This document shows positions 35,601-44,000 of a stretch of DNA of 64,000 nucleotides, one piece after another. The position numbers were made by a program, and so were the translations under genes. Position 1 is the first letter of the stretch. Each line of letters opens with the position of its first letter. The notes beneath the pieces were generated by a model that was not told where the DNA came from, ran no database searches, and worked only from the letters and a program-made list of their open reading frames with translations. This DNA is from Schistosoma haematobium (Eukaryota; Platyhelminthes; Trematoda; Strigeidida; Schistosomatidae): the NCBI RefSeq assembly GCF_000699445.3, contig NC_067202.1, forward strand, positions 15,963,924-16,027,923, written 5' to 3'.

Positions 35601-36119
35601 AACTCACTGAAGACAATGGTAGACTGTCGCCTAAACTCGTGAATTAATTGAAGTTAGACATTAACACCGTCGGATGCCAGCCAGCTCAGTGGTCTATAGG
35701 GTAAGCGATCGCGCGCAAGACTGGTAGGACCTGGATTCGAATCTCGCGAGGCAGGATCGTGGTTGCACACTACTGAAGAGTCCCACACTAGGGCGAAACA
35801 GCCGTCCAGTACTTCCAGGTTTTCCATAATGATCTAGCTTCAATTGACTCATGATCACAACTATTAAAAGTAATTCATGTTTTTTTTAGTAAGTAAATTT
35901 CTAGATATTATTACTACCGTTTTTTTTCTTTCACCCCTCCCCCCCTCCAAAAAAAACAAAATAATCACTAACCTAGAACCATTCTCTCAAACAAATGCTG
36001 CACGATCAGTACATTCTGATAATATTGTATCATATATTAAACAAGCATTTATTAAAACAAATGAAATTCTCTCTGATCAATATCCTTTAGAATCAATTAT
36101 GAATATAAGAAACAATTGA
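20312..36119 (+). CDS. GLD2: GLD2/TENT2-type cytoplasmic poly(A) polymerase, six exons
   Basis: Exons 20312-20660, 22726-22881, 27760-27903, 30857-31032, 34005-34266 and 35977-36119 join in phase to give 409 aa. GLD2 enzymes add A residues to the 3' ends of cytoplasmic mRNAs and miRNAs, usually with RNA-binding partners because they lack their own RNA-binding domain; none is visible here. The nucleotidyltransferase core has VGSSINGFG at 123-131 and the catalytic pair D136/D138 (SDMDMCLL). The third acidic residue is probably D196 in [12 protein letters not shown]-associated domain follows from about residue 305 ([13 protein letters not shown]), with the family's conserved [13 protein letters not shown] near the C-terminus. 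The spacing and order match animal GLD2. The first visible exon starts after an acceptor at 20304, so a 5' exon, coding or not, may lie upstream. Introns are filled with retroelements. Confidence 0.95.
21740..22640 (+). mobile_element. Family A non-LTR retrotransposon, 3' fragment
   Basis: Encodes broken pieces of the family A RT end, including [20 protein letters not shown] at 22140 onward and [19 protein letters not shown], followed by the 3' tail ending around the GTGCAGTATGGTAACTTGGACCG-type block. It ends about 100 bp before the GLD2 catalytic exon. Inactive. Confidence 0.85.
22726..22881 (+). CDS. GLD2: GLD2 exon, catalytic nucleotidyltransferase motif
   Basis: The acceptor follows a T-run (AAAAAG) and the donor is TGTC|GTAAG. 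The exon encodes [13 protein letters not shown] and SDMDMCLLV, which carry the helical-turn GS motif and two metal-binding aspartates of the polymerase beta-like superfamily. Phase 1 in and phase 1 out fit both neighbours. Family A retroelements lie on both sides. Confidence 0.93.
22955..24020 (+). mobile_element. Family A fragment carrying a nested element C
   Basis: Family A sequence runs to about 23384, is interrupted by element C, and resumes at about 23850 through the 3' tail to the TAGCTGACTGACGG end. The same composite in the opposite orientation is at 36845-37835. Confidence 0.85.
23385..23845 (+). mobile_element. Element C copy nested in family A
   Basis: Runs from ATGCCCTGGTATGGCCGGGA to an AT-rich tail (GTGTTGAAATAATAATAATAA). 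TTCTACAAA before it and TTCTACGAA after it look like a target-site duplication. A frame at 23567-23833 encodes 88 aa ([28 protein letters not shown]). Confidence 0.88.
24210..24720 (+). mobile_element. Penelope-like element, reverse-transcriptase fragment
   Basis: The plus frame encodes [20 protein letters not shown] and [12 protein letters not shown], the PLE equivalents of RT motifs B and C. The usual YVDD is MND, so the first catalytic Asp is lost. After a stop, [19 protein letters not shown] and the thumb-region DNLEEELK follow in shifted frames. A relic inside a GLD2 intron. Confidence 0.85.
25035..25240 (-). repeat. HHR-398 copy, left arm of a head-to-head pair
   Basis: The tail lies at the left (ACCATCATTGAAAACCTGG), then the hammerhead (25074-25117, core CTGAGGG so damaged), B box GGGATTCGAACCCC, A-box region and the 5' GTTAATGTCTAAC block. 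It abuts the oppositely oriented copy at 25255. Confidence 0.8.
25255..25405 (+). repeat. HHR-398 copy, right arm of a head-to-head pair
   Basis: Contains the tRNA-like segment (CGCGCGCAAGATCGAAGG, GGGTTCCCATCCCGCG), the intact hammerhead and the AGGTTTTCAATGGTGGTCTA tail. Confidence 0.8.
25332..25377 (+). ncRNA. Hammerhead ribozyme, consensus-intact (HHR-398)
   Basis: GCACTG/CAGTGC helix I, CTGAGGA, GTCC/GGAC helix II with CACAATA loop, GAAAC, GGCC palindrome, GTC cleavage site. It lies in GLD2 intron sense strand, so it is transcribed in GLD2 pre-mRNA. Confidence 0.78.
25590..26200 (+). mobile_element. Family B (RTE-clade) 3' fragment
   Basis: Frames in pieces encode [56 protein letters not shown] and [15 protein letters not shown]. 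These are the RT C-terminal and tail motifs of RTE-clade elements, ending in a GTAAGTAAAG tail. Frameshifts and stops make it inactive. Confidence 0.85.
26455..26760 (-). mobile_element. Family B (RTE) 3' fragment joined to inverted 5' UTR piece
   Basis: The minus strand carries the last part of the RT frame and GTAAG-type tail. At about 26733-26752 the sequence switches to CTAACTCGCTAAAAAATGC, which resembles the sense 5' UTR. Confidence 0.75.
27240..27535 (+). repeat. Sm-alpha-like SINE with inverted left part
   Basis: 27366-27535 is a plus-strand Sm-alpha-like copy with A-box-like TAGCTGAGTGG (27373), B box GGTTCGAGTCC (27417) and a 3' hammerhead region. The left part (CTTCCCATTGAGGTTTAAGA to CACAAGC) is in antisense order relative to the tandem copies at 50.67-51.17 kb, so the locus is a head-to-head pair. 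Confidence 0.8.
27450..27515 (+). ncRNA. Sm-alpha hammerhead ribozyme, core mutated
   Basis: It has GGTACATCCAG, core CTGACGT (last A changed to T), helix II GTCC/GGAC, AAAAC instead of GAAAC, and the CGCGCGTCCTGGATTCC arm. The two core changes should abolish self-cleavage. Confidence 0.75.
27760..27903 (+). CDS. GLD2: GLD2 exon, third catalytic aspartate
   Basis: The acceptor TTTGTGTAG and donor AAAA|GTGAGT bound a 144-nt exon. It encodes [11 protein letters not shown] and DCDLNVNN, matching the strand and third acidic residue of the GLD2 active site. About 50 bp downstream an element C copy, itself split by a family B insertion, begins. Confidence 0.93.
27940..28820 (-). mobile_element. 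Element C copy split by a family B insertion
   Basis: The element C tail (TTAGTTAAACACATAAACATTGG) at 27945 stops at about 27970 and resumes at about 28345 (GGCACAACGAGGCACTAAA) through to the GGCCATACCAG head near 28810. The interruption is the family B fragment. Confidence 0.8.
27972..28345 (-). mobile_element. Family B (RTE) fragment nested in element C
   Basis: Minus-strand RTE 3' sequence (GCCCAATGGAGCATAGGCC side) runs to about 28283, then ACTAACTCGCTAAAAAACGC matches the sense 5' UTR. TTGGTGTAACA before and TTGGCACAAC after may be a decayed target duplication. Confidence 0.75.
29040..29365 (+). repeat. Diverged HHR-398 copy
   Basis: It contains the GTGACCACTACAGTTCAAC block, the CCAGTGGTCTAATGATTAAG A-box part, a decayed B box and CTGCTGAGGAGTTC...GAATGAAACAGC, a damaged hammerhead. 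Confidence 0.7.
29366..30856. other. GLD2 intron, nothing further recognised
   Basis: AT-rich intronic sequence without supported genes or repeats. Confidence 0.35.
30857..31032 (+). CDS. GLD2: GLD2 exon, central domain helix bundle
   Basis: The acceptor is AAAATTTAG and the donor is CCA|GTATGT. The exon encodes [13 protein letters not shown] and [19 protein letters not shown], the central-domain helices that contact the nucleotide in this family. Confidence 0.93.
31525..31795. repeat. Imperfect inverted repeat, about 65-bp arms
   Basis: GAGTTTTGTTCTCTGAGCTG through TTCTGTACGAC (about 31567-31627) is matched inverted by about 31715-31790 (GTTCAGGAGAACAATG to AACAAAATTCCAT). A related single arm is at 55090-55205 (GTGGATGATGG, GAACGACATCATCAACATAA). 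Confidence 0.65.
31800..32700. other. GLD2 intron, nothing recognised
   Basis: No repeat or exon supported in this part of the intron. Confidence 0.3.
32700..32840 (+). repeat. Diverged Sm-alpha-like copy with conserved hammerhead core
   Basis: The core CTGATGA at 32791, helix II GTC/GAC with a CTACTTAA loop and GAAAC are all present, but the flanking helix I and III arms have drifted from the Sm-alpha pattern. Confidence 0.55.
32905..33405 (-). mobile_element. Element C copy
   Basis: Runs from TTATTTGAACACATAGATG to CCGTACCAGAGCCTTTTGAG; the coding-like frame is broken. It lies just before another copy in the same orientation. Confidence 0.8.
33430..33912 (-). mobile_element. Element C copy with target duplication
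   Basis: The left flank TTGATTCTGGA and right flank TTGATTCTGAA look like a target-site duplication around a near full-length copy (TTTATTTATTTTATTTTAAC to CCAGGGCATTTGGGG). It ends about 90 bp before GLD2's PAP-associated exon. Confidence 0.85.
34005..34266 (+). CDS. GLD2: GLD2 exon, PAP-associated domain
   Basis: The acceptor TTCATAG precedes 34005 and the donor is GAAG|GTAAAT. The phase-0 start gives [13 protein letters not shown], then [19 protein letters not shown], the PAP-associated core. The internal ATG at 34023 is not a start. Confidence 0.92.
34345..34700 (+). mobile_element. Family A 3' tail fragment
   Basis: Shares GTAGATGTAGACTACTTGG, GAATGACATGGCTTAGGATC and the final CAACTTGGACCGATGTATAT/TAGCTGACCGACTGACTG tail with other family A copies. 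Confidence 0.8.
34701..35360. other. GLD2 intron, nothing recognised
   Basis: No supported repeat or exon. Confidence 0.3.
35365..35460 (-). repeat. HHR-398 copy, left arm of inverted pair
   Basis: Tail plus hammerhead of a minus copy, truncated just past the GCGCATCCACAATCC block. Confidence 0.75.
35394..35439 (-). ncRNA. Hammerhead ribozyme, consensus-intact (HHR-398)
   Basis: The minus strand has CTGAGGA, helix II GTCC/GGAC with a CACAGTA loop, GAAAC, GGCC and GTC with a perfect GCACTG/CAGTGC helix I. Confidence 0.75.
35461..35866 (+). repeat. HHR-398 copy, nearly complete unit
   Basis: Begins with the TCTCAAACTTACTATAATAT/CCACAAAACCCC block, runs through GTTAGACATTAACACCGTCG, A box, B box GGATTCGAATCTC, a damaged hammerhead (CTGAAGA, GAAACAGCC) and the tail GACTCATGATCAC. 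Confidence 0.75.
35977..36119 (+). CDS. GLD2: GLD2 terminal exon
   Basis: The acceptor AACCTAG precedes 35977. The split codon completes Glu, giving [13 protein letters not shown], the conserved GLD2 C-terminal nucleotide-contact motif, and the frame ends in TGA at 36117-36119. An HHR-398 copy ends about 110 bp before the acceptor. Confidence 0.93.
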
Positions 36120-36239
36120 TTTATATTGATTATTGTAATAAAGAAAAATATCGATTAGATAATAATAATATGTGAATATTTATACTCAATGGAGAATGTT
36201 GTTGGGTGACGGTCTATACTCTTCCACGAGGGGTAATCG

Positions 36240-36280
36240 TTGTATGTATGTAAGTAAGTAAGTAAGTAAGTAAGTGAATA
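36240..36280. repeat. GTAA tetranucleotide tail of an RTE relic
   Basis: GTAAG repeats follow CTCTTCCACGAGGGGTAATC, the family B 3' end. The remnant (about 36190-36280) lies just after the GLD2 stop codon. Confidence 0.6.
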
Positions 36281-36499
36281 TGTAATATACTCACATTTCA
36301 TTATATCTATAAACTGTCATTAGTCAGAAACTAATTCAATGATGATATTTGTATTCTTACAAAGTTCTTGTTTACTAATTTGTACATTCCCACAATAAGA
36401 AATTTTGATACATAACTTGTTTTGTATAGATAAACGTTTCAATGTTCCTTTCATAAAAAAAACCAAGTTGAATAGTGTTAATGTAAAATACACGTTGAG

Positions 36500-36526
36500 T
36501 TCTTTCATCATCATCATCATCATATA
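36500..36526. repeat. CAT trinucleotide microsatellite
   Basis: A short run of CAT units; a similar run is at about 31400-31420. Confidence 0.8.
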
Positions 36527-36844
36527 GAGGATCTTTGTATTTGTCTTTGTGTTTCTTTTAGTTTTTTTTTTAAATATAATTCATGTCATACATGTCGTAC
36601 ATATCTATCTATCTTTATTCTGTTCAACTTGATCATTGAACAAATAACTTGACTTGTTTGTTTTAACTTATTCATTTCCGAATTCTTTCTTTTTAAGGGG
36701 GGACAAATTCAAATTTCTAATAATAAAAACAAATCATTTGTGATCTTTCTTTTTTTCTGAAGAGGAAGAAGTGAATTTAATGTTGAGTCGTTTATCTGTC
36801 AAATGTGTTAGGTCACAAGTTCGAACCCCCCCCACTTCAGCCTC

Positions 36845-37835
36845 AGTTAGCTCGAACGTATGACCAGGCACATATTTACATCAGTTCAAGTTGTCATACC
36901 ACATTAGCACATCAAGATGAACACCGGATTCATAGAAGTAATTAATTCAATGGTGGTAATATATAAAAAAGACTGCGTATAAGGATATAGTACAGGATTA
37001 TTATTATTTCAACACATAAATATTGGTACAAGAGGGCACCAAATACATATGCGCCACACCATATTTGTGTGTGTGGGCTGTTCCCAGACCGAAGCAGGTG
37101 GTTTTCTTAGGGGGCCACACCCCGAGCCATTGACCTAAAGGTCTGATCCACAAGGCAGTGGGACATCGTGAGGAGATGCAGTCCCATGGTAGCCGGTGAC
37201 CAACAATTGGTTCATACGCCATTTGTTCTCTCAGGATACTGGAGCCCATGTGCACGATTGGTTTGGGATCCGGTTAAAGCGTCGAACATTCTCTTTTCGT
37301 CCTCTCATTTTCGTAAACAACACCCCATTTGTGAGAAGGCGATGAGTAGGACTTCCCTGGCAAAAGCTTTATACGCGTGGCCGTATGAGAGCATTTCGAG
37401 GAGGGCGAACCCACCCCACTCCCGGCCATACCAGGGCATTTCGTAGAAATGATGGTATAAAGCAACTTTAATCTTACGATTCAAGGGAAGACAAAGAGTG
37501 TATACACTTACGCCATTATGATCGATTCTGGGCCACGTCATCAAGGGTATCCAACCATTGGTTACAATAGTCACGCGGACACCAACCAAGTAGTCTGCAT
37601 CTACCAACATGGCTCAGACCAGAAGTCAGTGACTTTACAGACTGATGCCACGTTTTGGTCTGGCCACTCCTAAATTTCTTCCAACCATCCCCAACAATGG
37701 TTAGCATTGCACGTCGTGGTAATCGGTGTTCAGGCACACGTAACACGTGGTCCAACCATCTCAGTCGAAGATCCACAACCTCATCAACTGATTCACTATC
37801 ATTCCTTAATACCCTGCGTCTACTTTGGTACAGAT
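36845..37835 (-). mobile_element. Family A fragment carrying nested element C
   Basis: The minus-strand counterpart of the composite at 22955-24020. RT end motifs ([37 protein letters not shown]) and the 3' tail are split at the same point by element C. Confidence 0.85.
37003..37442 (-). mobile_element. Element C copy nested in family A
   Basis: The junctions (TTATTATTATTTCAACACAT and CCAGGGCATTTCGTAGAAATG) match those of the copy at 23385. The frame 37255-37004 encodes 83 aa including [16 protein letters not shown]. Confidence 0.88.
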
Positions 37836-38087
37836 AGCTAGTGTAGCATTACACATAAATTGTGTGAATTAAGACTGAGTAATATAAATTCGTACTTGGT
37901 GAGTTGTGTTAACTTATCTTCAGTCATTTGTTCTCTGCTACTAATGTATGTGAATAGGGTCAGTGTTGTTTTGATCACTGACTATTTTACAAATTATTTA
38001 TGTTCAGTATTATTCGGGTTGATTGAAGCATTTATCACATTTCCATAAATTCTTCCCTTCTAGGGAACTAATTCAAATATGAATTGA

Positions 38088-38295
38088 TTTGTAAAAGTGC
38101 TTAAATCTTCCCGTTGTTCATGTTAAGGACTGCTATTGATTAATCTCATTTGATGATATAATTTATATATTGTGCAATTTACTTTGATATTGTCATTAAG
38201 TGACAAGTATGCTAGGAAAAGTTGAATAGTGGTTGACAATTGATGAATCCTGAATAGGACGAAATGCACATCTTATATTTCACTGTTGAAGCTTT
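38088..38295 (+). repeat. Diverged Sm-alpha-like head-to-head pair
   Basis: An antisense-type left piece (AAATCTTCCCGTTGTTCATG, TTAAGGACTGC) is followed by a plus hammerhead remnant (TTGATGAATCCTGAATAGGA then CGAAATGC). Confidence 0.55.
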
Positions 38296-38564
38296 TATTC
38301 AATTGCCTAATAATGTTCCTATATCGTTAACACATATATATTTCTTTGCTTGTATGAACATGCATGATTGAGCACATTTGACAGCCTACATATATATTTC
38401 TCTTTATTGTTTAAATATCAGTTGATGCTGTACTGAAATAAACTGTTACAACAATTTTGTTTTACCTTCTGGACATTGTACATCATTGGAAATTATAGTA
38501 TTAATGGTTATCAAGGATATCAATGTGCGAAGCATAGGGATAACTTTGGGGATAGTCCGTAACA

Positions 38565-39070
38565 CACTCTTTTATTTATTTGAACACATAATTATTGATA
38601 CGAAGGGGCACCAAATACATATGCACTACACAAGTCACTTGATTTGTGTGTGGGCTGTGATACTGACAGGGTGCCCTAACCGATGCAGATGGTTTTCTTC
38701 GGGAGTCACACTTAGAGCCTTTGACCCAAAGGTCTAATCCACAAGGCAGTGGAGCAACGTCAGGAGATGCAGTCTCATGTTAGTTGGTACCCAACAATTG
38801 GTTTGTATGCCATGTGTTCCTTCAGGATACTGTAGCCCATGTGCACCATTCATTTGGGATGAGGGTTTTCCAACTTCTCTATGTGGACTCTCCGTGTCCA
38901 CCAATCTAGTTAAAGCACCGGACATACTCACTTCGTCCTCTTAATTTCTTAAACAACACACGTGGTTCGAGAAGGCAGTGAGTAGGACTTCTCTGACAGT
39001 GGCTGTATACGCATGACCATGTGAAAGCATTTGGAGAGGGAGAGTTGACTGTCCCTACCCCTCGACTATC
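38565..39070 (-). mobile_element. Element C copy
   Basis: Runs from TTTATTTATTTGAACACATA to the GACTGTCCCTACCCCTCGAC head; diverged, with the frame broken. It lies between the convergent GLD2 and TMEM145 genes. Confidence 0.8.
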
Positions 39071-40150
39071 ATCTTGTACACCATAGAGACTAAACGTTTA
39101 GAACAATATCATTAAGAGAGAATGAAAAACTTTCAGTGTTATAATTCAAAACATCAGCATTCATATTCACTTAATGTCTATCTAATGATACTCAATTTGT
39201 GTGGTGTTTTTTATTCTTCTAATGACAAGCTTTATGTCATATCAGGACGAAGATTTAGGGAACGGTAATCTACAGAACTACGTTATGGATGATTATTGTT
39301 ACGTATATTTTTATTGTATAATTATTAAGTAACTAGATTACCTTGTCTATATATTCCACTTATCATCTTAAGCTTTCGGTTGACCGTTAAACTGTTTCTA
39401 TTTTGTTGCCAGTCTATAATTTACAGTTTCTCCTACTCCCAACCATTTTTGGCTTGTTCTTGTATAATTGTTATTTTCTATTTTATGATGTAATTTAGTC
39501 GGTTATGTCTGAATATAAACTACGTCTGTTTGAAATAAAATATGGTATAGGCTGGCAGGGCAGAGAAAGATGTTAGAGAATTGTGGACCAATAGGAACCT
39601 AGGTGTCGACTCAAAGTTAATAGTGCTGGTCAGATATGGAATTGGTCGACTAACTCATAGTCACTCAGTCATAGAGTAAATAATTGATGCTAAATAGACC
39701 AAATTGGAGTCGGGATTCTGATTAGTTACTTTCTACGTGATGTTGGTCAGCGGTCATAAAATATGAAACTTCCGTTTGACTCAGCTGTTGTGGTATTGTT
39801 TCCTTTTCTGAACTTGTTGCGAAATGATTATATGCCTATTACACAGATTATTTACCCTAAATGCATATATTGTAATCTTTTAAATATTTGTTATGCCCCA
39901 GTAATTCATGTATTTAATCATGGGAAGTTTTATAGTCGTATATACAGAGGCCAAATTGACTATCTTTTTCTTCGTTTTTTTTAATGGGGTTCCGATCAAA
40001 GAACTTTCACGTAGTTAGTGAGCGTTCGCATATCGGTCCATTTATTCGGGGTTTTACCATAGCACCGAACAAGGTCAAACCAACCGTACCAAAGACAAGG
40101 TAATATCATAAAGAATCACTGAGAATTTCTCATAAAGGTTTGTGGAGATA
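39071..40150. other. Intergenic between GLD2 and TMEM145, nothing recognised
   Basis: No exon or repeat supported; short frames such as 39763-39984 have no motif. Confidence 0.35.
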
Positions 40151-40425
40151 GTTGAGTTTCATTGAAATCATTAACCGATATAATTTAGACCACCATTAAA
40201 AACTTAGGAGCACTGGAAACCTGTTCCGTCCTAGTATGTGACTCTTTAGCAGTGCTCATTCAAGACCCCTCACGCGGGAATTGAACCCAGGGACTTTGAT
40301 CTCATACGCGAACGCCTAACCTCTAGATCACTGAGTTGGTATCCAACGGTTTTAATGTCTAACTTCTATCAATCTAGTAGTAGTCTAACTTAGATCAGTT
40401 CATGGTTTCATTGAAAATCATAAAG
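40150..40425 (-). repeat. Diverged HHR-398 copy
   Basis: It retains the GTGGAGATAGTTGAGTTTC end, a damaged hammerhead (CTGGAAACCTGTTCCGTCC region), the B box GGGAATTGAACCC and the GTTTTAATGTCTAAC block. It lies just downstream of the TMEM145 stop codon. Confidence 0.7.
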
Positions 40426-40608
40426 AATTTTAAAATCTTAATTAATTAATACTACAGTCAAAAAAGCATAATAAAACATTAATTGAATTTATTAAAATGG
40501 TACTAATAACAGCTAATGAAATTATCGTTTATCTGATCAATTCATCATTCCGCTACACACAGGCGAGCGTATATAACTATGATTTATTAACATATATCCC
40601 ATGATGTT

Positions 40609-41064
40609 TTAATGTGTTGAACCAGCTTTATCGATTGTTTGCAAACGTGGACTGTTTACACCACTATTTAAATTTGGTGTAGTTTGTGGACGTTTTGGTG
40701 AATTCATTGGTGTTTTACTCAATTCCGATAAACCACTAGTTAGAACAGATCCTGGAGCTGGTAAATCACCTGGTTTCCCGGTTAAGTTAAATAATCTTGG
40801 TGGATTCGGTCGTTGAGGTGGTGAAACTTTCTTATTGACTGATTTGGTGTTATCGGTTTGTGCTACATTCTTCTTCATAGGAATAATAGATAGTTGCGGT
40901 GATTTTGTTGTTGTTGTTGTTGTTGTCGATGTGCTGCTAACAGTTTCAGTAACTAGTTTTGTTTCCCAATTATCATTATCATCTTTCTTTCTAGATATGA
41001 TTGTTGAAATTGCACTAGTATGATATGGAAATATTAGATTTGTTTTATCTGGTCTTAAGAAAAC
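40609..41064 (-). CDS. TMEM145: TMEM145-like terminal exon, cytoplasmic tail
   Basis: The acceptor TTTTCCAG precedes 41064 and the stop codon is at 40609-40611. It encodes 151 aa, beginning [17 protein letters not shown], the family's signature after helix 7. A run of seven threonines (a TTG microsatellite on the plus strand, about 40896-40925) and a basic Pro-rich tail ([21 protein letters not shown]) follow. The tail looks disordered and could bind SH3-type partners. Confidence 0.9.
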   Translation of the reverse strand, partial: VFLRPDKTNLIFPYHTSAISTIISRKKDDNDNWETKLVTETVSSTSTTTTTTTKSPQLSIIPMKKNVAQTDNTKSVNKKVSPPQRPNPPRLFNLTGKPGDLPAPGSVLTSGLSELSKTPMNSPKRPQTTPNLNSGVNSPRLQTIDKAGSTH

Positions 41065-44000
41065 CTGGAAAAGAATTATTTTTCAGAATATAATACATAT
41101 TACGAACATGAAACAAGTAAACTGTATGAAATCATTTAACATTTAAGAAACAGTAATGTAAGATATTTGAAATCCGATTTACATTGATTGATCACTGTGT
41201 GGTAAGTGACCAGTGTCGTGTAATGTCCACTCCACAATCCTGGTTGAATTCTATCGATTCATTGCCCTCAAAACCGAAGGTGAACTTCTTTGACAGAGTA
41301 AGTTAAGGATTGTTTCCTGTCGACTAACAACAATCACCTAACATCAAAATCTAACTTGCATAAGATCGGTCATTTCCCACTGGTGCGCATTGTGTTTGAC
41401 AAAGACTGTGTCACATTTGATGTGATCACTTATTGTCTTAAGTTTGTTTTAAATAACTGATTATCAAAATTTAACTTTGTTGGGAATTCTGTAAATTTTT
41501 ACCCTTCAATATTCATTAGGAAGTTTATCTATGGATCACTAAAGCAAACTAGTTACAGTTAAGCATTGGTTGCATTATCGTCAAGTGGGATTATAATTTA
41601 TGGAGGACCTTTGAGCGACGCTAAAGTGACCTTGAGGGTCTTCACCTAATAACTAGGATCAAATGAGGGTTATAAACCAATGTGAGGAATTAGAATTACG
41701 ATATACAGAGTTGATGGTTAGGGTTAGAAATTAGATTTCGGGTTTTCATCATGAACTGACATCAGTTGAAATGCCAAAACGCTATTTAGCCAAATGGATG
41801 AATGAATTTTGTGCCAAAATTCATGACCTGTTATCTTATACCTGGTCAGTTCGTTTGTAAATTATAGTCTCGCCCATCGTCGATCCATTGAATCATGAAG
41901 TGGTGGTCGGGCTTACCTATCGTAATGAACCAATCGAGTTATACTGGCTGAAACAATAATTCTTCAAAGTCTTACCATGCCACACAGGTCAGTTGAAGAG
42001 CGATAAGTCTAAAAGCAGCAAGCCCAAAGTCCGAGGGCAAATTCGTACTGCTGACTCTACAGAGGTGTGATGGCATTAAAATGTTTTCTTCAGACAACCA
42101 GCATATCAACGATGCTGTCTTCCCAACAAAGGAAGGGTGGGCTTAGAAAAGGTCGACCTTAAAAAATCGCACCTCGCCTTATTCCAAGGATTTCCGTCTC
42201 CAGTTGTAAGGTCCCAACAAGTACGGAGCTGACGTGAAAATTACTCACAAAAAAGTTCGTGTATGATTAACGTCAAGCAGTTGTCTCTTAGGCACTGCGG
42301 TCACACTCTTAAGACACTAAAACCACCCCTAACCCAATCTTCTTTTCAGGTACCTCTAGAAGAACTCTTACACCGTATGGGAAAAAGAGAAGTGATAATT
42401 GCCCTCATAACTCTAACAATACTCAAGATCACTGTATTCATAATTAATCCCTTCATTAATTACATTGAAATTTATGAATTTGTATGAAATAATGAGAAAA
42501 CAAAACACTCGAATAAATAAAACGAAAAACTTCAAAGAATCTTCTTACCATCATAACGATAAATCCAGTAAAATGAATTAATTCATCTATAAGACGAATT
42601 AATGTTTCCATATACCAAGTATAAATATAATTCATACTTAGTATAATCCATAAAGGTACAGTCCAAAACCTAATTTATATGAAACAAATTTCTATTATAA
42701 GTAAGTTAAATTATTCTTCAATTATACTTCAATCTGTTAAAATCATAATGAACTTTAAGCGAACTATACAGTGATTTGTATTAATATTTTAGAGAAAAGA
42801 GAATTTGAAGTGTAGAAATGATCACGTCACTAATAATGTCAAGTAATTTTTTCTCTCTAAAAATCGATTTCATTTCGAGAAATGATTACTTCATTACTTA
42901 CGCCTGTTACCTCTCGTGATGGAGCATGAGCTGCTCACTGATATTCTCCATCGAACTTTATCCTAGGCTATCCTTTCAAGTTGTTTTCAGTTGTTATTGA
43001 TTCTTTTAATGTCTGCTTCCAATTCTCGATGAAGTGTGTTCTTTGATCTTCCCCTATTCTGTTTCCTTTCGAGATTCTAAGTAGGCGATTGATGCAGTTT
43101 GATGATTTGATTAATGTGTATCATATCCAATTTCAATGTATTTTGTTGACTTCCTCTTTAACTGGAAACTGGTTGGTTGTCTCCCACAGTAGGCTGTTGT
43201 TGATGGTATCTGGCCAACGAACATTGAGTATCATGCATAGACAATTGTTTATAAATACTTGTACTTTTTTGATGATGGTTGTGGTGGTTTTGCAAGTTTC
43301 AGCTCCGTGCAGTAGAAATGATAATTATGAAATAGTGATTACAAAACTTGAGATTTTCAAGAAGATAGCAAATGAATGTATTTGTTCAAGTATCATTAAT
43401 TTTGAATTTTTCCGCCCAAAGTCTCTTAACACAATTTGTGTTCACTTTGTGAACTTCAATCAAGAAATTTTCCCTTCAAAATATGGATCAGTTCAACAAT
43501 TGATTTGTTCTTCTTTCCCAAACCTAGTAGACTAATTAGTGTTCACCATTGATGAAGTTATTTCATGATTGAACTATGGTATTGAAGTTTTTTGCAAATG
43601 CATCAAACGCTCATCGTATTCCAGTTATTGAGTCCCACATTTCGCGCATTTGTGATTATTAAGTGAACAAAAATGGGAGAAATGCAAAGTATTACAGTTT
43701 CAGCAACTGGTGAACATCGTACGTTAGGATTAGGAACAGCAGACATATGATTTTAGCGAGGGAATCTTTGAGAATCATAATTTTAGACATTTAAATCAAG
43801 TGAAAGTTGTGATTCACATCACTAGCCATGTGTTTTTAAACATTAATATTTACACATACCATCATCGGGTCGCTTTTTGGATTAATAATACGTCGGCATT
43901 CGTTAGGAATATCTTTCAGTGTTAGATTGAGATCCTGTATCCCATTCCCGTCGTCGTCATATTTGAGATCTTAGTATCAGACACCAGCCAGTTAAGGATT

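Noticed and set aside
36240..36280. GTAAG tandem run considered as a CRISPR-like or telomeric repeat
   Set aside because: It is the simple tetranucleotide tail of a family B retroelement.
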